A stretch of DNA of 64,000 nt from Beggiatoa alba B18LD (GCF_000245015.1 NZ_JH600070.1:3554684-3618683); one strand, 5' to 3'; positions 17,950 through 28,464 are shown, counted from the stretch's first letter. Notes: generated by a model not told the origin, from the letters alone. Translations and numbers: made by a program.

Positions 17950-19032
17950 TTATTCTCCACGATAAGTGCTTTTAGTCGCAAGTTGATAGGCTAATGTTTC
18001 CATATCCATATGATTAGCCATAACACGTTGACTTCTTGGACTTATACTCATTTCCAAATAACTTGCATGTTCACTATAAGCACTAAGTGCAACATGATTA
18101 AACGCTTTAATCATTTCTGCACTGTGCGACGTAGCAAAAATCTGCATTTTATTAGTGGTTGAAATTTCAAATAATTTTTCCCAAATATCTTGATGTTTCG
18201 TAAAGTGAATACCGTTTTCAATTTCATCAATAAAAATAATACGGTTTTCATTGTTTAGAACCAATAAACTTAACTCGGCTATTTTACGTATTGCATCACC
18301 AAACATGCTTATAGGGAGTGCTTGACCATTATCTAAAATAAGTTTTACAACAGGTTCGCCATTAGGTGCATCAATTTCTGATGATATTATATGTTTATCA
18401 AGTAATTGTATTAGTTCATCGTATGTTTTATTTTTATTTTGCTGTTTTAAATCACTATACAATTTAGCATGGCTTTTATTATTTAAACGGTAATTTGTAT
18501 GTAAAAATGGGTATGTATCTATCTCTTTTTTCGGCGTTATTCCAACAGTACGTACTCCTGATTTTTTGCTAGTAGCCTCCTCTTCAACAAAACTAGAAAA
18601 GATATAGTTTAATTTTTCTCCAAAAAAATTGCCTTTTACAGCCATACACTTGTTTGAAAATTGTTTGGATAAAAAATCCAATACTTCTTTATCCTGAATT
18701 TCAATAATGTTATTAAGGTCAAACCCAGAGTTATACGACACTTCAATATCCGAACTGTCGCTTGAGTCATGCTTGCTTAGTTTTAGACTAATCGGTTTAT
18801 CTATTTCTCGATTGTGGAAAAAATAAGCCCATACTTCATTTTCTGAAGTTGGTCTGAATTGTTTTAAGGTATTAAATAGACTTGGAAAAGGAAATGAAGC
18901 AATTAATATTGCTTCTAATAACGCTGTTTTACCTGCATTATTAATACCTCCAATTAAGTTAATGGTTTTAAAACCTGACATTTTAAATGAGTCAAAACAT
19001 CTAAAGTTTTTTATTTCAATGGATTCAATCAT
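17950..19032 (-). CDS. AAA/ABC-type ATPase of the OLD/RecF group (AAA_15/AAA_21)
   Basis: A 360-residue ATPase starting MIESIEIKNFRCFDSF, the classic OLD/RecF/SMC-like beginning, with Walker A GGINNAGKT (28-36), an ABC-type signature region MFGDAIRKIAEL, Walker B IIFIDEIENGIHF (about 264-276) and the switch His in QIFATSHSAEMI. It has no Toprim domain of its own; the next gene supplies one. The codons are visibly more AT-rich than those of the chemotaxis genes around it. It starts 22 bases after the CheW-like gene and is thus inside the chemosensory transcription unit. The likely role is phage defence or DNA-damage sensing; not demonstrated. Confidence 0.8.
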   Translation of the reverse strand: MIESIEIKNFRCFDSFKMSGFKTINLIGGINNAGKTALLEAILIASFPFPSLFNTLKQFRPTSENEVWAYFFHNREIDKPISLKLSKHDSSDSSDIEVSYNSGFDLNNIIEIQDKEVLDFLSKQFSNKCMAVKGNFFGEKLNYIFSSFVEEEATSKKSGVRTVGITPKKEIDTYPFLHTNYRLNNKSHAKLYSDLKQQNKNKTYDELIQLLDKHIISSEIDAPNGEPVVKLILDNGQALPISMFGDAIRKIAELSLLVLNNENRIIFIDEIENGIHFTKHQDIWEKLFEISTTNKMQIFATSHSAEMIKAFNHVALSAYSEHASYLEMSISPRSQRVMANHMDMETLAYQLATKSTYRGE

Positions 19033-19054
19033 TATAAAAGTGCTTCTGAATTTC

Positions 19055-19606
19055 TTAACATTTCATTCCATTTTCGGCGGCAAATTGTTCAGACTGTGCT
19101 GTTAAATATTGCCATAAGGCATCGCCATTGCAGATATACGTCAATTTATTGCGATAAATAACTAATTGACTAATTGGTGATTGAGGCAATTTCATTATAT
19201 CGGGCATTGGTTGTGGGTAAAGATTTTCGCGTTTGAAGTTAATCGTTTCTACTTCATCACATACCATTCCTAATAAAGCATTCTCTGCAATATTTGCAGG
19301 TGTTGCCGTTTTTGTCGTGGTGGGTGGTTTTAGTAAAAAGAAATATTCGCGTGCTTCGGGTACATCGTTGATTAATGACAAGTCTTCGCTCATACAGAGA
19401 ACATAAGATTCTTGTCCATGTCCGCCAAAACGACCAATAAAACCTTGTTCTGTTCGGATGGGGTGCAAGTCGGCAATGATTTCTACCGTTTCTACATCTT
19501 TTTGCGGTATTAATAGCTGTGTGCCATCGATAACCGCAAAGACGTATAAATTAGGGTTGTATCCTAATGTTCCTGTATAAGCATCAAAAGCTGTTTCCCG
19601 TGACAC
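19055..19606 (-). CDS. CheW-like protein next to ChpA
   Basis: A 183-residue protein starting with GTG that overlaps the ChpA stop by one base (TAGTG), so translation is coupled. The sequence is only loosely CheW-like: NLYVFAVIDGTQLLIPQKDVETVEII resembles the first strands and NALLGMVCDEVETINF a later CheW element. No enzymatic motif is present. By position it may be an adaptor or regulator of ChpA. The assignment is tentative. Confidence 0.55.
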   Translation of the reverse strand: MSRETAFDAYTGTLGYNPNLYVFAVIDGTQLLIPQKDVETVEIIADLHPIRTEQGFIGRFGGHGQESYVLCMSEDLSLINDVPEAREYFFLLKPPTTTKTATPANIAENALLGMVCDEVETINFKRENLYPQPMPDIMKLPQSPISQLVIYRNKLTYICNGDALWQYLTAQSEQFAAENGMKC

Positions 19607-22600
19607 TAGACTTGCCCCGCTAAGCCTTTTTCAATCCAGTCTAATAATTCGGTATCTTGATAAGGTTTGGTTAGATACGCGGTTACGCCTGCCGTGCGGG
19701 CTTGCTCGCGGTGTTTTTCTGTGGTTCGTGAGGTGATCATAAAAATTGGCAATTTTTGGGTTGCAGGATTGGCACGCACGTGGGCAGTTAGTTCTAAGCC
19801 GTTCATCCGTGGCATTTCCATGTCAACCAGCATGACATTGGGGCGGGTTTGGTTCATGACTTCAATCGCTTCTACGCCATCTTTAGCAAGTAGTGCTTCA
19901 AAGCCTGCATCTTCTACGAAGGTCGACAAGGATTTTCTGACGCTGAGTGAGTCGTCAACAATCAGAATTTTCGGCACGCCTGCGGGTGCGTTACCAGCGT
20001 CATCGCTAGCTTGTTGTCCCATGTAGTTGCTTAATGCCATTTGCATGGGGGAGCGTAATAGTTCGGGTACGTCTAAGAGTGGGACTAAGTTACCATCGCC
20101 CAGAATGGCCGCGCCAGAAACGCCGCGTACTTTGGTGACGTATTTCCCCATGTTTTTCATTACGAGGTCATGGGTATCGAGTAATTCATCGACTAATACG
20201 GCAGTTACGCCTGTTTCTTCGTGGACTAATAACACGGGTTTTGTATGATAGTCTTCAGGGGCAAATGGGTCTCCTTGCACATTTAGTAAGGATGACATAT
20301 TTTTGAGAGCAAAGACTTTTTTGCCCATTTTAAAGGTGATTTCGTTACCAATTTGATGGAATTCACCTGATTCAGGAGCTAGGGCTTGTTCTAGGGTATT
20401 GGTTGGAATACCGTAGTGGTATTGACCGATACGGATAACGAGGACGTGTAACGTTACGAGCGACATTGGCAGTTTAATAATAATGTTTGTGCCTTTGCCT
20501 GTTTCGGATAGCAAGTCAAGCGTGCCTTTCATTTGTCGTACGTTGGTATAAACCACGTCCATTCCTACACCGCGTCCTGAGACTTGGGTCACACCTGATT
20601 TGGTAGAGAAGCCTGACATCAGAATTAAACGTGCTAGTTCTGGCTCGCTCATTTCTTGGGTTTCAGTGATTAAGCCTCGTTGTATCGCGGTATAGCGGAT
20701 ATTGGTGTAGTTCAAGCCTTGACCATCGTCTTTACAACTGACAACGATGTTATTTCCTTCACGGTAGAAACGTAACACAATCGTGCCTGATTCGGGTTTA
20801 CCTAAAATGCTACGGTCTTCTGAGGATTCTATCCCGTGGTCAACGGAGTTTCGCAGAATGTGCATGAGTGGGTCAGCGAGGTTGTTTAAGACATCGCTGT
20901 CTATCATGATGTCAGTTCCAATGACTTCTAATTCAGCTTGTTTACCCGTCATCCGACAAGTTTGGCGAATATTCCGTTGTAGTTTGGAAATAATTGTACT
21001 GACGGGCACCATGCGGGTCGTCATGATGTTGGCTTGGAATTCTTTGTTTAAGCGTTCATGCTGAATCAGCATGGTTTCTAGCTCAGACAAATCGTTGCGG
21101 ATAGACATGCCCAGTTCACGCGCGTCAGCGATGGATTCAATAAAGCTGTGCGCAACGCTGTGTAATTCGTTGTATTCTTCAAACTCTAAGGGGTCGAATT
21201 CTTCATCATCTTCGGCGGTTTTATGGTAGCGGTTTTCAACTCCTGTAATCCCGCGAATGTCGACGATGTTTTCTAGTTCGAAGGTCTTGCGTTGTAAAAC
21301 CATCCCTTGGTCAGTTAGTAAACGGGTATTACCCAAGACGTGGCGTAAGCGTTCATGAATTTGCCCAATGGAGATGGACAACTCGCCAACGAGACGCATT
21401 AAGTTATCAACGGTACTGGTAGGCACACGGAGCACTTGTTCAGGGCTACCCGTATCAGCAGGTGCACCACCTGCTGCTTTTTTCGGTTCGGCTTTTTCTG
21501 CGCCGCTGTCTTCTTTATCGCTCCCTGTTGTAGGTGTTGCTTGTACTGCTTTACGAGGCGCGACAGGGGCATCTAAGTTGCCTTTGTCTATCTTGTTCGC
21601 CCAGTCTAGTACGTCTTGTAAAACTTGTAGGGCTTGCGGAGGCGGGTCATCTTGTCCTGTGAGTGAGTCGACCATGATTTCTAAGCAGTCGGCTGCTTCG
21701 GTCATGGTGTCTGTCAGGGCTTTAGGTGGGGAAACTTGGTTTTGTGCAAGGTATTCTAAAATATCTTCCAAGTGGTGGGCGATATTGGCAATACCTTTGA
21801 TACCAATGATATTCGATGAGCCTTTGAGTGTATGGGCAATCCGTTGCGCCCGTTCAATTTCGGGGATAGTTGGCTCTTGAATAATGTTTTGAATACATTT
21901 GGTAAAATCTGCTGCGTTTTGTGGGACTTCTTGCAGATAGGCATCGTATAAGTCGCGATTAATATCTTCTGGTGGAGTCAGTAAGATATCTTCAGGATTC
22001 GCTGTGGTTTGGCGATTGTAAGCGGCGGCTTCTTCGGGGCTTTCCTCGGTGGTTGAGCCCTTCATGAGTTTTTGCAGGAGTGCGTAGGCTTGTTGGTCGT
22101 TTAGAGGGGTTGCCCATTGCGGTTCGCGGAAATGGTTGACCAGTTTTACGACATTATCGGCAGGTGATTGTAGGTAAGATAGAACTAAATCTGACCAACT
22201 TTCGAGTAGTTTTTTCGCTTTTTGACGCGCACCTAAGTCTTTTTCACCGAGTGCTTTGACGTTTTCCGCGATAAACATGGAGACTTCTTGCAAGCCTTCT
22301 AAACCCAGCATTTCCGCAGCCGCATAAAGGCGCATGACTTGGTCGGCATAGTTTTCAACGGATTCGTCAAAACCTGCCGCACCGTTGGCTAAACTGGTGT
22401 ATTTTCCAAGATTTTCCGCTAGTTCTTCTTTTGCTGATTCTAGTTCACTTTGGAGAATTTCTAAGACTTCAGCACTACCTAAGGAGATTTCGCCACCTTC
22501 ACCGCCTGAGGTGTCTAGTTCGCTCAGTTCTGCATTTTCTTCTTCGTCTATTTCTTCGCTATCGGCTTCTTCGGTGTCGGTGATGCTGTCAACATCTGCA

Positions 22601-25600
22601 AATTCTGCTTGATACGCGCTGGTTTGTTCTTCAGAGCTTGAGGGCTGGGTGAGGAGTTGTTGTAACGTGCTTGCCCGTTCTTCATCTAAAGGAACAGACC
22701 AAACAGGGGCTTGTAGCAGTTCAACCAGTTTTTGTGAACCAACTAGCGGGTTGTGTAGGTATTCTAAAACGACAATTGGCCACTGTTCGAAATAGGGCTT
22801 AACGGCGAGTTTTTCCGCAGGTTCTTGTGTGCCAAATGCCATGAGGTTGTCATTGATGAACGTGCAGACTTCTTGTAAGCCTTTTAAGCCTGCCATTTCT
22901 GCTGCGTCCCAAATGGCTTGTACTTGATTAGTATAGTTTTCTATTGCCTCTAAAAGGGCTGGGTTATCGTTTTCCATGGAGACACATTCCTCAAGAGCGG
23001 TTGACAAGCCCGCGATGACATCTTGTATTTGGTTTTGGAGCAATTCTATTATGTCAGGCGATGCAATCACTAGAGGCTTCGTGTCAGCGGTTGTCGCGCT
23101 GGCATGACTGTTGGGTAAGAGTTGTTGCCGTAACGCTGTGAGGCGTTCCTCTTCCAGTGGTTGCACCCATGCAAAATTTTGTAGTATTTCTAATAAACTC
23201 TCAACGCCTAAACGCGGATTTTCTAAATAGGCAATGCTGGCATCTATCCAGTCCGTCAGTATGCTTTGCGCGGCGGCTCGAATTTCTGGTTCTGCCATGC
23301 CTAATTGCATGGCATTGTCGTTGACAAAGGTGCAGACTGTTTGCAGCCCTTGTAGTTGTGCCATTTCTGCTGCGTCCCAAACCGCTTGTACTTGTTCAGT
23401 GTAGCTACCAACTGCCATCAGTGAGTCTTCGCTACCTGTTTCAGCATTAACAATGGTTTGCACAATATCAGTGAGTTGGGATTTTGTATCATGTAATTGC
23501 CCAATGAGTATCGCTAAAATATCAGGGTCGGCTAATTGAATGTCAGCTTCAGCGGTTTCGCTAATTGTTTCTACATTGGGCAATTCGGTTGCTAATGATG
23601 CAACATCATTAATTTCACTAGAAATACTAGATAGTTCTGTTTCTGCACTTGTTTGTGTGAGTTTTTCAAGTAATTCTAGGGCTTGTTCATCAGATAAGGG
23701 GGTGACCCATGCAGGTTGTTGTAGTTGTTCAACCAGTTGTGATGCATAGCCAGCAGGGGCTTGTAAATATTCAATAACCGCAGGTATCCAATGTTCAAAT
23801 GCACTGACAGCAGTTTGACGTTCTGTTAATGTTTGCGCACTTAAGCCCATGACATTGTCATTGATAAAGGTGCAAACAGTTTGTAACCCTTCCAGTTTTG
23901 CCATATCGGCAGCATCCCACAACACTTGCACTTGTTCAGTGTAGTTTTCTACCGCCATGAGTAAGGCTTCACTGCCATCTTCTTCTGTGGTTAGGGCTTG
24001 TAACGGTGCTTGTAAGGTTTCTGCGGTATCTGTGAATTGTCCGATGAGTAACTCGATAATGTCAGGGGAGGCAATCACAATTTCTGTAACAGGTTCTGTC
24101 TCTGCTGTACTTAAGTCTTCTGTGTCTAGTTCAGGTAAATCAGATAATTCATCATTCATTAACTCATCGTTATCAGTAACTAATGGTTCATGAAGCTCTG
24201 AACTTTCTTCGATGACTTCTTCAGTATCAAAAGTGGATAAATCGGGCAAGCTTTCGGCTTCTTCTAACATGACTGTTTCAGCATCTTCAATATTTTCAAG
24301 CAATGCTGAATCATCATTTATCGGTGTTGTTGGCGTACTTGTCACTGGAGTTAATAGATGAGCATGTAACTCGGCAGCGCGTTCATCATCTAAAGGATAC
24401 GCCCATGTTGGTTGTTGCAAGAATTCGACGAGAGGCATCGCCCCTGTGTTGGGAGCTTGTAAATACGCAATGGCTAAACCAATCCAATCGGTAAATAAAG
24501 CTTGCACACTTAAACGACTTTCTTGGTCTTGACTACTCAATGCCATGATGTTGTCATTAACAAACGTACAAACTTCTTGTAAACCCATTAGTTGAGCAAG
24601 TTCTGTCGCTTCCCAAATACTTTGAACACTCTCACTGTATTCACTGACCGCATTTAACAGGGCTTCACTATTATTTTCTGCTTCCGTCACAGCAATAAAG
24701 TTTTCTAATAAAATCGTGTTAGCATCAGTTAATTGTGCGATTAATAACTCAATGACATCAGCAGCTGCTAGTTGTATCGAGTTGTCTGTTGTCGTTTGAG
24801 CAGGAATGTCCGAAAGCATGGACTCATCTGTTAATGCGTTCTCTATTTCTGTAATAGTTTCCGCGCTTAACGTGTCTATTGTGCCAGCATCTCGTGTTTC
24901 TGTAGAATCCGATTCTGCGGGGAGTTCATCAGAGAATTGTTGTTCTGTTCCTGCTAATTGCATGAGTTGTGCTAACAGAATATCTGCTTGTTCATCATCT
25001 ATCGGATTTGTCCAAACAGGATGTTGTAAATACTTCACCAACGTTGTGGCATTTTCTGCAGGCTCTTGCATGTATGCTAACAAATGCGGGGCGCAACTAT
25101 CTAATAATGACTTGCTGGCAATCCGATTGGCTTGCGCTTGCTCACCTAATTCCATAATGTGATTGATGAGGATACCGCAAGTTGTTTGTAAGCCTTCTAA
25201 GTTAGCTAAATTCGCCGCGTCATAAATAGCTTGCAAATTGTCTGTAAGCTCTTCAATTGATTCCAATAATTCTGGACTTTCATCATCTGATTGTGCAAAC
25301 TTCGCAATGACTCTAACTAAATCCGTTTGCACTTCTTCAATTTCTAACAAGAGCGCGTCTAAATGTTCGTTTGTTTCTAAAGTCCGCGCTGTTTCTACCG
25401 ACGCATCTTCTAAGAAATTTGCTTCATTTTCAGTAACTAAATCAGGCGAGTTATCTTCGGGCATTGTCAACGTTTCTACTGCCTCATCCATGACGATAGT
25501 ATCAATATCTGTCATAAGACTATCCGCTACTGTTTCCGTCATGACTGCTTCGTTATCAGCTAAGACATCTAAATGAGACAGATTCAAACCATCTTCAGTC

Positions 25601-28326
25601 GATGTTTCGCTTGGTACGTCGTCTTGTTCGAAAGATTGTGGTGGTAACGCTGTTTCTTCCTCAGAGCTGTCTAAGGCAAAATTTTCTTCCTCATCATTCA
25701 TTTCAGAAGCGAGTAAAACATCATCATCAATAAATGCCCCCCCCCAGTCAGGTTTATCGATTTCAATTTCTAAGGTCGGTATCTCTTCTTCTGGAATTGA
25801 TAAACGTGCAGGCGGTAGTTTTTCAGAGATAGAAATTTTTTCAATTTCAATTTCTTCTGGCTCTTCTGGCGATTTACTGGTTATTGTTTCTACTGCATTT
25901 GTAGGAATCGTGGCTGATGTTTCAACTTTAGGCGGAGTAACAACTGTTTGTGTTGTGGTCGTAACAGGCTTAATGCTCGCTAATAGATTGCTACTTGGGC
26001 TAACACGTTTGGCATAACTGGTTTCAATCGCAGGTACAATGCCCTCGCGGGTAAGTTTGCCTAAAAGATTATTTGCTGTTGCCTTACTCATTGGGGATGG
26101 CCATTGAGTGTCTTGCAAATATTCCAGTAATAACGGCGCGCCTTGTTGAGGGGTACGTAAATATTCTAAAACGAATTCCGTCCAATGAGATAAATGCTCA
26201 TAAGAGGCTAAACGCTCTGCTTGTGGAAGCGTGCTGAACTCAAAAAAGCTATCATTAATAAAGGTATAAACTTCTTGCAGTCCTGAGAGCGAATCAATTT
26301 CTGCTTTTTCCCATAAGGCTTGAACAGTATTCGTATAACCTTCTATTGCCTCTAGGAATCCATCACTATCATCTTCTTCCGTAACGAATTTGCGTAAAGT
26401 TTCGGATAAAACATCTGTAACGGCAACGACTTCATTTGCGGCTGTTTCTAATTTGGAAGAGCGTGAAAACTCTTGAGTTGTTGGTGATGTATGAGTAACT
26501 GCTGTATTTGCAACTTGGGTTTGTTGTGGCTGAGACATTGCAGAGACTGCGCTGATATCATCAGTATCAGGCATAAAATCTTCATCACCCATGTCATCAG
26601 AAATTAAAAGTTCTGACTCATTAATTTTTGATAAATCTTGGGTGTCTGCTGCATCGTCAGTAAACGTTGCGGGTAAATTTGTTTCTGCAAGTGCTTCAAT
26701 ATTTGGTAAATCATCAATAAAATCATCCGTTACATGACGTAATGCATTTTCTTCAGCGGCTAATGATATTTCGTCAAAAACAGGTAACGGTGTTTCTTCT
26801 ATATTTTCGTCTGATTCTTCACTGAATATATTGTTAAGACTACTTTCAACTTGTTGTTGTGCCAATATTTCTTGAGCGATATCCTCTTCACTTAGAATAG
26901 GTTCATCAGAAAAAACTAATCCATCTTCATTGGGCAACTCATCAGCAATTAAAGCAGATTCGTCAAATTCGTCGATAATTTCAGGACTTGCGACTTCTTC
27001 CGTTACGGTTTCAGGCAGTTCATCGGCAAGTAAAGCAGATTCGTCAAATTCGTCGATAATCTCAGGGCTTGCGACTTCTTCCGTTACAGTTTCAGGCAGT
27101 TCATCGGCAAGTAAAGCGGATTCATCAAATTCGTCGATAATTTCAGGGCTTGCGATTTCTTCACTGACAGTTTCAGGCAGTTCATCAGCAATTAAAGCAG
27201 ATTCGTCAAATTCGTCGATAATTTCAGGGCTTGCGACTTCTTCCGTTACAGTTTCAGGCAGTTCATCGGCAAGTAAAGCAGATTCGTCAAATTCGTCGAT
27301 AATTTTAGGAGTTGCGACTTCTTCACTGACAGTTTCAGGCAGTTCATCGGCAAGTAAAGCGGATTCGTCAAATTCGTCGATAATCTCAGGGCTTGCGACT
27401 TCTTCCGTTACAGTTTCAGGCAGTTCATCGGCAAGTAAAGCAGATTCGTCAAATTCGTCGATAATTTCAGGGCTTGCGACTTCTTCCGTTACAGTTTCAG
27501 GCAGTTCATCGGCAAGTAAAGCAAATTCGTCAAATTCGTCGATAATTTCGGGAGTTGCGACTTCTTCAGTGACGGTTTCAGGCAGTTCATCGGCAAGTAA
27601 AGCAGATTCGTCAAATTCGTCGATAATTTCAGGAGTTGCGACTTCTTCCGTTACAGTTTCAGGCAGTTCATCGGCAAGTAAAGCGGATTCGTCAAATTCG
27701 TCGATAATTTCAGGGCTTAAATCATGATTGGTAACAGTTTGAGAAGTTTCTTCAACCGTTAGCGCAGAATCATCAGTTTCATTAGGTTCAGCAGTTGAAA
27801 GAATATCATTGCTCGATACTGTAGAAACAATCGTTGCAATTGTAGATAAATCATCAGTTAATACTGCTTGATTGCTTGCTTCTTCATCCGCATTGAAATC
27901 TTGCGCCAATAAGGTATTTAAACGGCTAATTTGTTCCTCAGCTAAGGGAATTGCCCATACTTGATCTTGTAATAAGGTAATTAACTTTTGCCGTGTAGTT
28001 TCATTTGTTGGTGCATAAAGATAGTTAGAAACCAATCTCGGCCAGCGTTCTATCACTTCACATAATTGTTGCTGATGTGATACATCACTTTGTAATTCTT
28101 GCAATTGTAGGCAGGTCAACTCACAAATATGTTGTAATCCTGCAAGATGCGCTTGTGTTGCAACCTGCTCAATACGCTCAATATACTCAATACATTGCTT
28201 AATAGAAGCGGCATTATTATCTAAGCGTCCATCTGCTAATGTTGCAAGTGCTTCATATAAAAGATAGGCATCGTTAGCAACTGTAGCGTGAAGATCGTCT
28301 AATACAGATTGAAGTATGGCGGACAT
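19606..28326 (-). CDS. chpA: ChpA-type hybrid chemotaxis histidine kinase, 2906 residues
   Basis: This is the CheA-like kinase of a type IV pilus chemosensory system. Order of parts: an Hpt/FimL-like module (1-130), acidic linker with a 27-residue tandem repeat (about 204-465), seven more Hpt-like modules (near 640, 1000, 1190, 1420, 1600, 1760, 1950), one canonical Hpt with AHTLKGSS (His at about 2164), a dimerisation and HATPase domain (N-box LRNSVDHGIE about 2490, DDGQGL about 2535, GRGVGMDVV about 2584), a CheW domain (about 2626-2763), and a receiver (about 2784-2906; VDDS, acceptor Asp in MLVDMEMP about 2835, TKPY). The eight modules share a GLQEVCTFINDN core without the phosphorylatable His. 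Pseudomonas ChpA is shorter (about 2470) with several functional Hpts. It lies between pilJ and the CheW-like gene. Confidence 0.92.
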   Translation of the reverse strand: MSAILQSVLDDLHATVANDAYLLYEALATLADGRLDNNAASIKQCIEYIERIEQVATQAHLAGLQHICELTCLQLQELQSDVSHQQQLCEVIERWPRLVSNYLYAPTNETTRQKLITLLQDQVWAIPLAEEQISRLNTLLAQDFNADEEASNQAVLTDDLSTIATIVSTVSSNDILSTAEPNETDDSALTVEETSQTVTNHDLSPEIIDEFDESALLADELPETVTEEVATPEIIDEFDESALLADELPETVTEEVATPEIIDEFDEFALLADELPETVTEEVASPEIIDEFDESALLADELPETVTEEVASPEIIDEFDESALLADELPETVSEEVATPKIIDEFDESALLADELPETVTEEVASPEIIDEFDESALIADELPETVSEEIASPEIIDEFDESALLADELPETVTEEVASPEIIDEFDESALLADELPETVTEEVASPEIIDEFDESALIADELPNEDGLVFSDEPILSEEDIAQEILAQQQVESSLNNIFSEESDENIEETPLPVFDEISLAAEENALRHVTDDFIDDLPNIEALAETNLPATFTDDAADTQDLSKINESELLISDDMGDEDFMPDTDDISAVSAMSQPQQTQVANTAVTHTSPTTQEFSRSSKLETAANEVVAVTDVLSETLRKFVTEEDDSDGFLEAIEGYTNTVQALWEKAEIDSLSGLQEVYTFINDSFFEFSTLPQAERLASYEHLSHWTEFVLEYLRTPQQGAPLLLEYLQDTQWPSPMSKATANNLLGKLTREGIVPAIETSYAKRVSPSSNLLASIKPVTTTTQTVVTPPKVETSATIPTNAVETITSKSPEEPEEIEIEKISISEKLPPARLSIPEEEIPTLEIEIDKPDWGGAFIDDDVLLASEMNDEEENFALDSSEEETALPPQSFEQDDVPSETSTEDGLNLSHLDVLADNEAVMTETVADSLMTDIDTIVMDEAVETLTMPEDNSPDLVTENEANFLEDASVETARTLETNEHLDALLLEIEEVQTDLVRVIAKFAQSDDESPELLESIEELTDNLQAIYDAANLANLEGLQTTCGILINHIMELGEQAQANRIASKSLLDSCAPHLLAYMQEPAENATTLVKYLQHPVWTNPIDDEQADILLAQLMQLAGTEQQFSDELPAESDSTETRDAGTIDTLSAETITEIENALTDESMLSDIPAQTTTDNSIQLAAADVIELLIAQLTDANTILLENFIAVTEAENNSEALLNAVSEYSESVQSIWEATELAQLMGLQEVCTFVNDNIMALSSQDQESRLSVQALFTDWIGLAIAYLQAPNTGAMPLVEFLQQPTWAYPLDDERAAELHAHLLTPVTSTPTTPINDDSALLENIEDAETVMLEEAESLPDLSTFDTEEVIEESSELHEPLVTDNDELMNDELSDLPELDTEDLSTAETEPVTEIVIASPDIIELLIGQFTDTAETLQAPLQALTTEEDGSEALLMAVENYTEQVQVLWDAADMAKLEGLQTVCTFINDNVMGLSAQTLTERQTAVSAFEHWIPAVIEYLQAPAGYASQLVEQLQQPAWVTPLSDEQALELLEKLTQTSAETELSSISSEINDVASLATELPNVETISETAEADIQLADPDILAILIGQLHDTKSQLTDIVQTIVNAETGSEDSLMAVGSYTEQVQAVWDAAEMAQLQGLQTVCTFVNDNAMQLGMAEPEIRAAAQSILTDWIDASIAYLENPRLGVESLLEILQNFAWVQPLEEERLTALRQQLLPNSHASATTADTKPLVIASPDIIELLQNQIQDVIAGLSTALEECVSMENDNPALLEAIENYTNQVQAIWDAAEMAGLKGLQEVCTFINDNLMAFGTQEPAEKLAVKPYFEQWPIVVLEYLHNPLVGSQKLVELLQAPVWSVPLDEERASTLQQLLTQPSSSEEQTSAYQAEFADVDSITDTEEADSEEIDEEENAELSELDTSGGEGGEISLGSAEVLEILQSELESAKEELAENLGKYTSLANGAAGFDESVENYADQVMRLYAAAEMLGLEGLQEVSMFIAENVKALGEKDLGARQKAKKLLESWSDLVLSYLQSPADNVVKLVNHFREPQWATPLNDQQAYALLQKLMKGSTTEESPEEAAAYNRQTTANPEDILLTPPEDINRDLYDAYLQEVPQNAADFTKCIQNIIQEPTIPEIERAQRIAHTLKGSSNIIGIKGIANIAHHLEDILEYLAQNQVSPPKALTDTMTEAADCLEIMVDSLTGQDDPPPQALQVLQDVLDWANKIDKGNLDAPVAPRKAVQATPTTGSDKEDSGAEKAEPKKAAGGAPADTGSPEQVLRVPTSTVDNLMRLVGELSISIGQIHERLRHVLGNTRLLTDQGMVLQRKTFELENIVDIRGITGVENRYHKTAEDDEEFDPLEFEEYNELHSVAHSFIESIADARELGMSIRNDLSELETMLIQHERLNKEFQANIMTTRMVPVSTIISKLQRNIRQTCRMTGKQAELEVIGTDIMIDSDVLNNLADPLMHILRNSVDHGIESSEDRSILGKPESGTIVLRFYREGNNIVVSCKDDGQGLNYTNIRYTAIQRGLITETQEMSEPELARLILMSGFSTKSGVTQVSGRGVGMDVVYTNVRQMKGTLDLLSETGKGTNIIIKLPMSLVTLHVLVIRIGQYHYGIPTNTLEQALAPESGEFHQIGNEITFKMGKKVFALKNMSSLLNVQGDPFAPEDYHTKPVLLVHEETGVTAVLVDELLDTHDLVMKNMGKYVTKVRGVSGAAILGDGNLVPLLDVPELLRSPMQMALSNYMGQQASDDAGNAPAGVPKILIVDDSLSVRKSLSTFVEDAGFEALLAKDGVEAIEVMNQTRPNVMLVDMEMPRMNGLELTAHVRANPATQKLPIFMITSRTTEKHREQARTAGVTAYLTKPYQDTELLDWIEKGLAGQV
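26934..27718. repeat. 81-bp coding tandem repeat in chpA (about 9.7 copies)
   Basis: The unit encodes SPEIIDEFDESALLADELPE plus TVTEEVA (27 residues). Ten units are counted, the last partial, with few differences (T or S at the first position, one E to K, one S to F, some I for L or V). The high identity at DNA level points to recent expansion or homogenisation. The encoded segment is very acidic and probably unfolded, a spacer between the first Hpt-like module and the rest. Confidence 0.95.
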
Positions 28327-28464
28327 GGCTGGCTACCTGAACAGTGTGGCGTAGGCGTAGCACCTTGCGTCATTAGTGATAGGCGGGAACAAGAGAAAGA
28401 TTCAAACATCCAACAGAATGTTGTCTGGGATAATAGGTAAGCAATTATCCCAGACAGAATTGAT

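Noticed and set aside
21368-21880. A 170-codon frame on the plus strand within chpA
   Set aside because: It is antisense to the conserved Hpt and linker region and has no family features.
26934-27718. Regular repeats resembling a CRISPR array
   Set aside because: The units are contiguous 81-bp coding repeats with no spacers between them, and there are no cas genes.
26930-27727. A 265-codon Ser-rich frame on the plus strand
   Set aside because: It is the complement of the tandem repeat in chpA; no ribosome site, repetitive only because the coding strand is.
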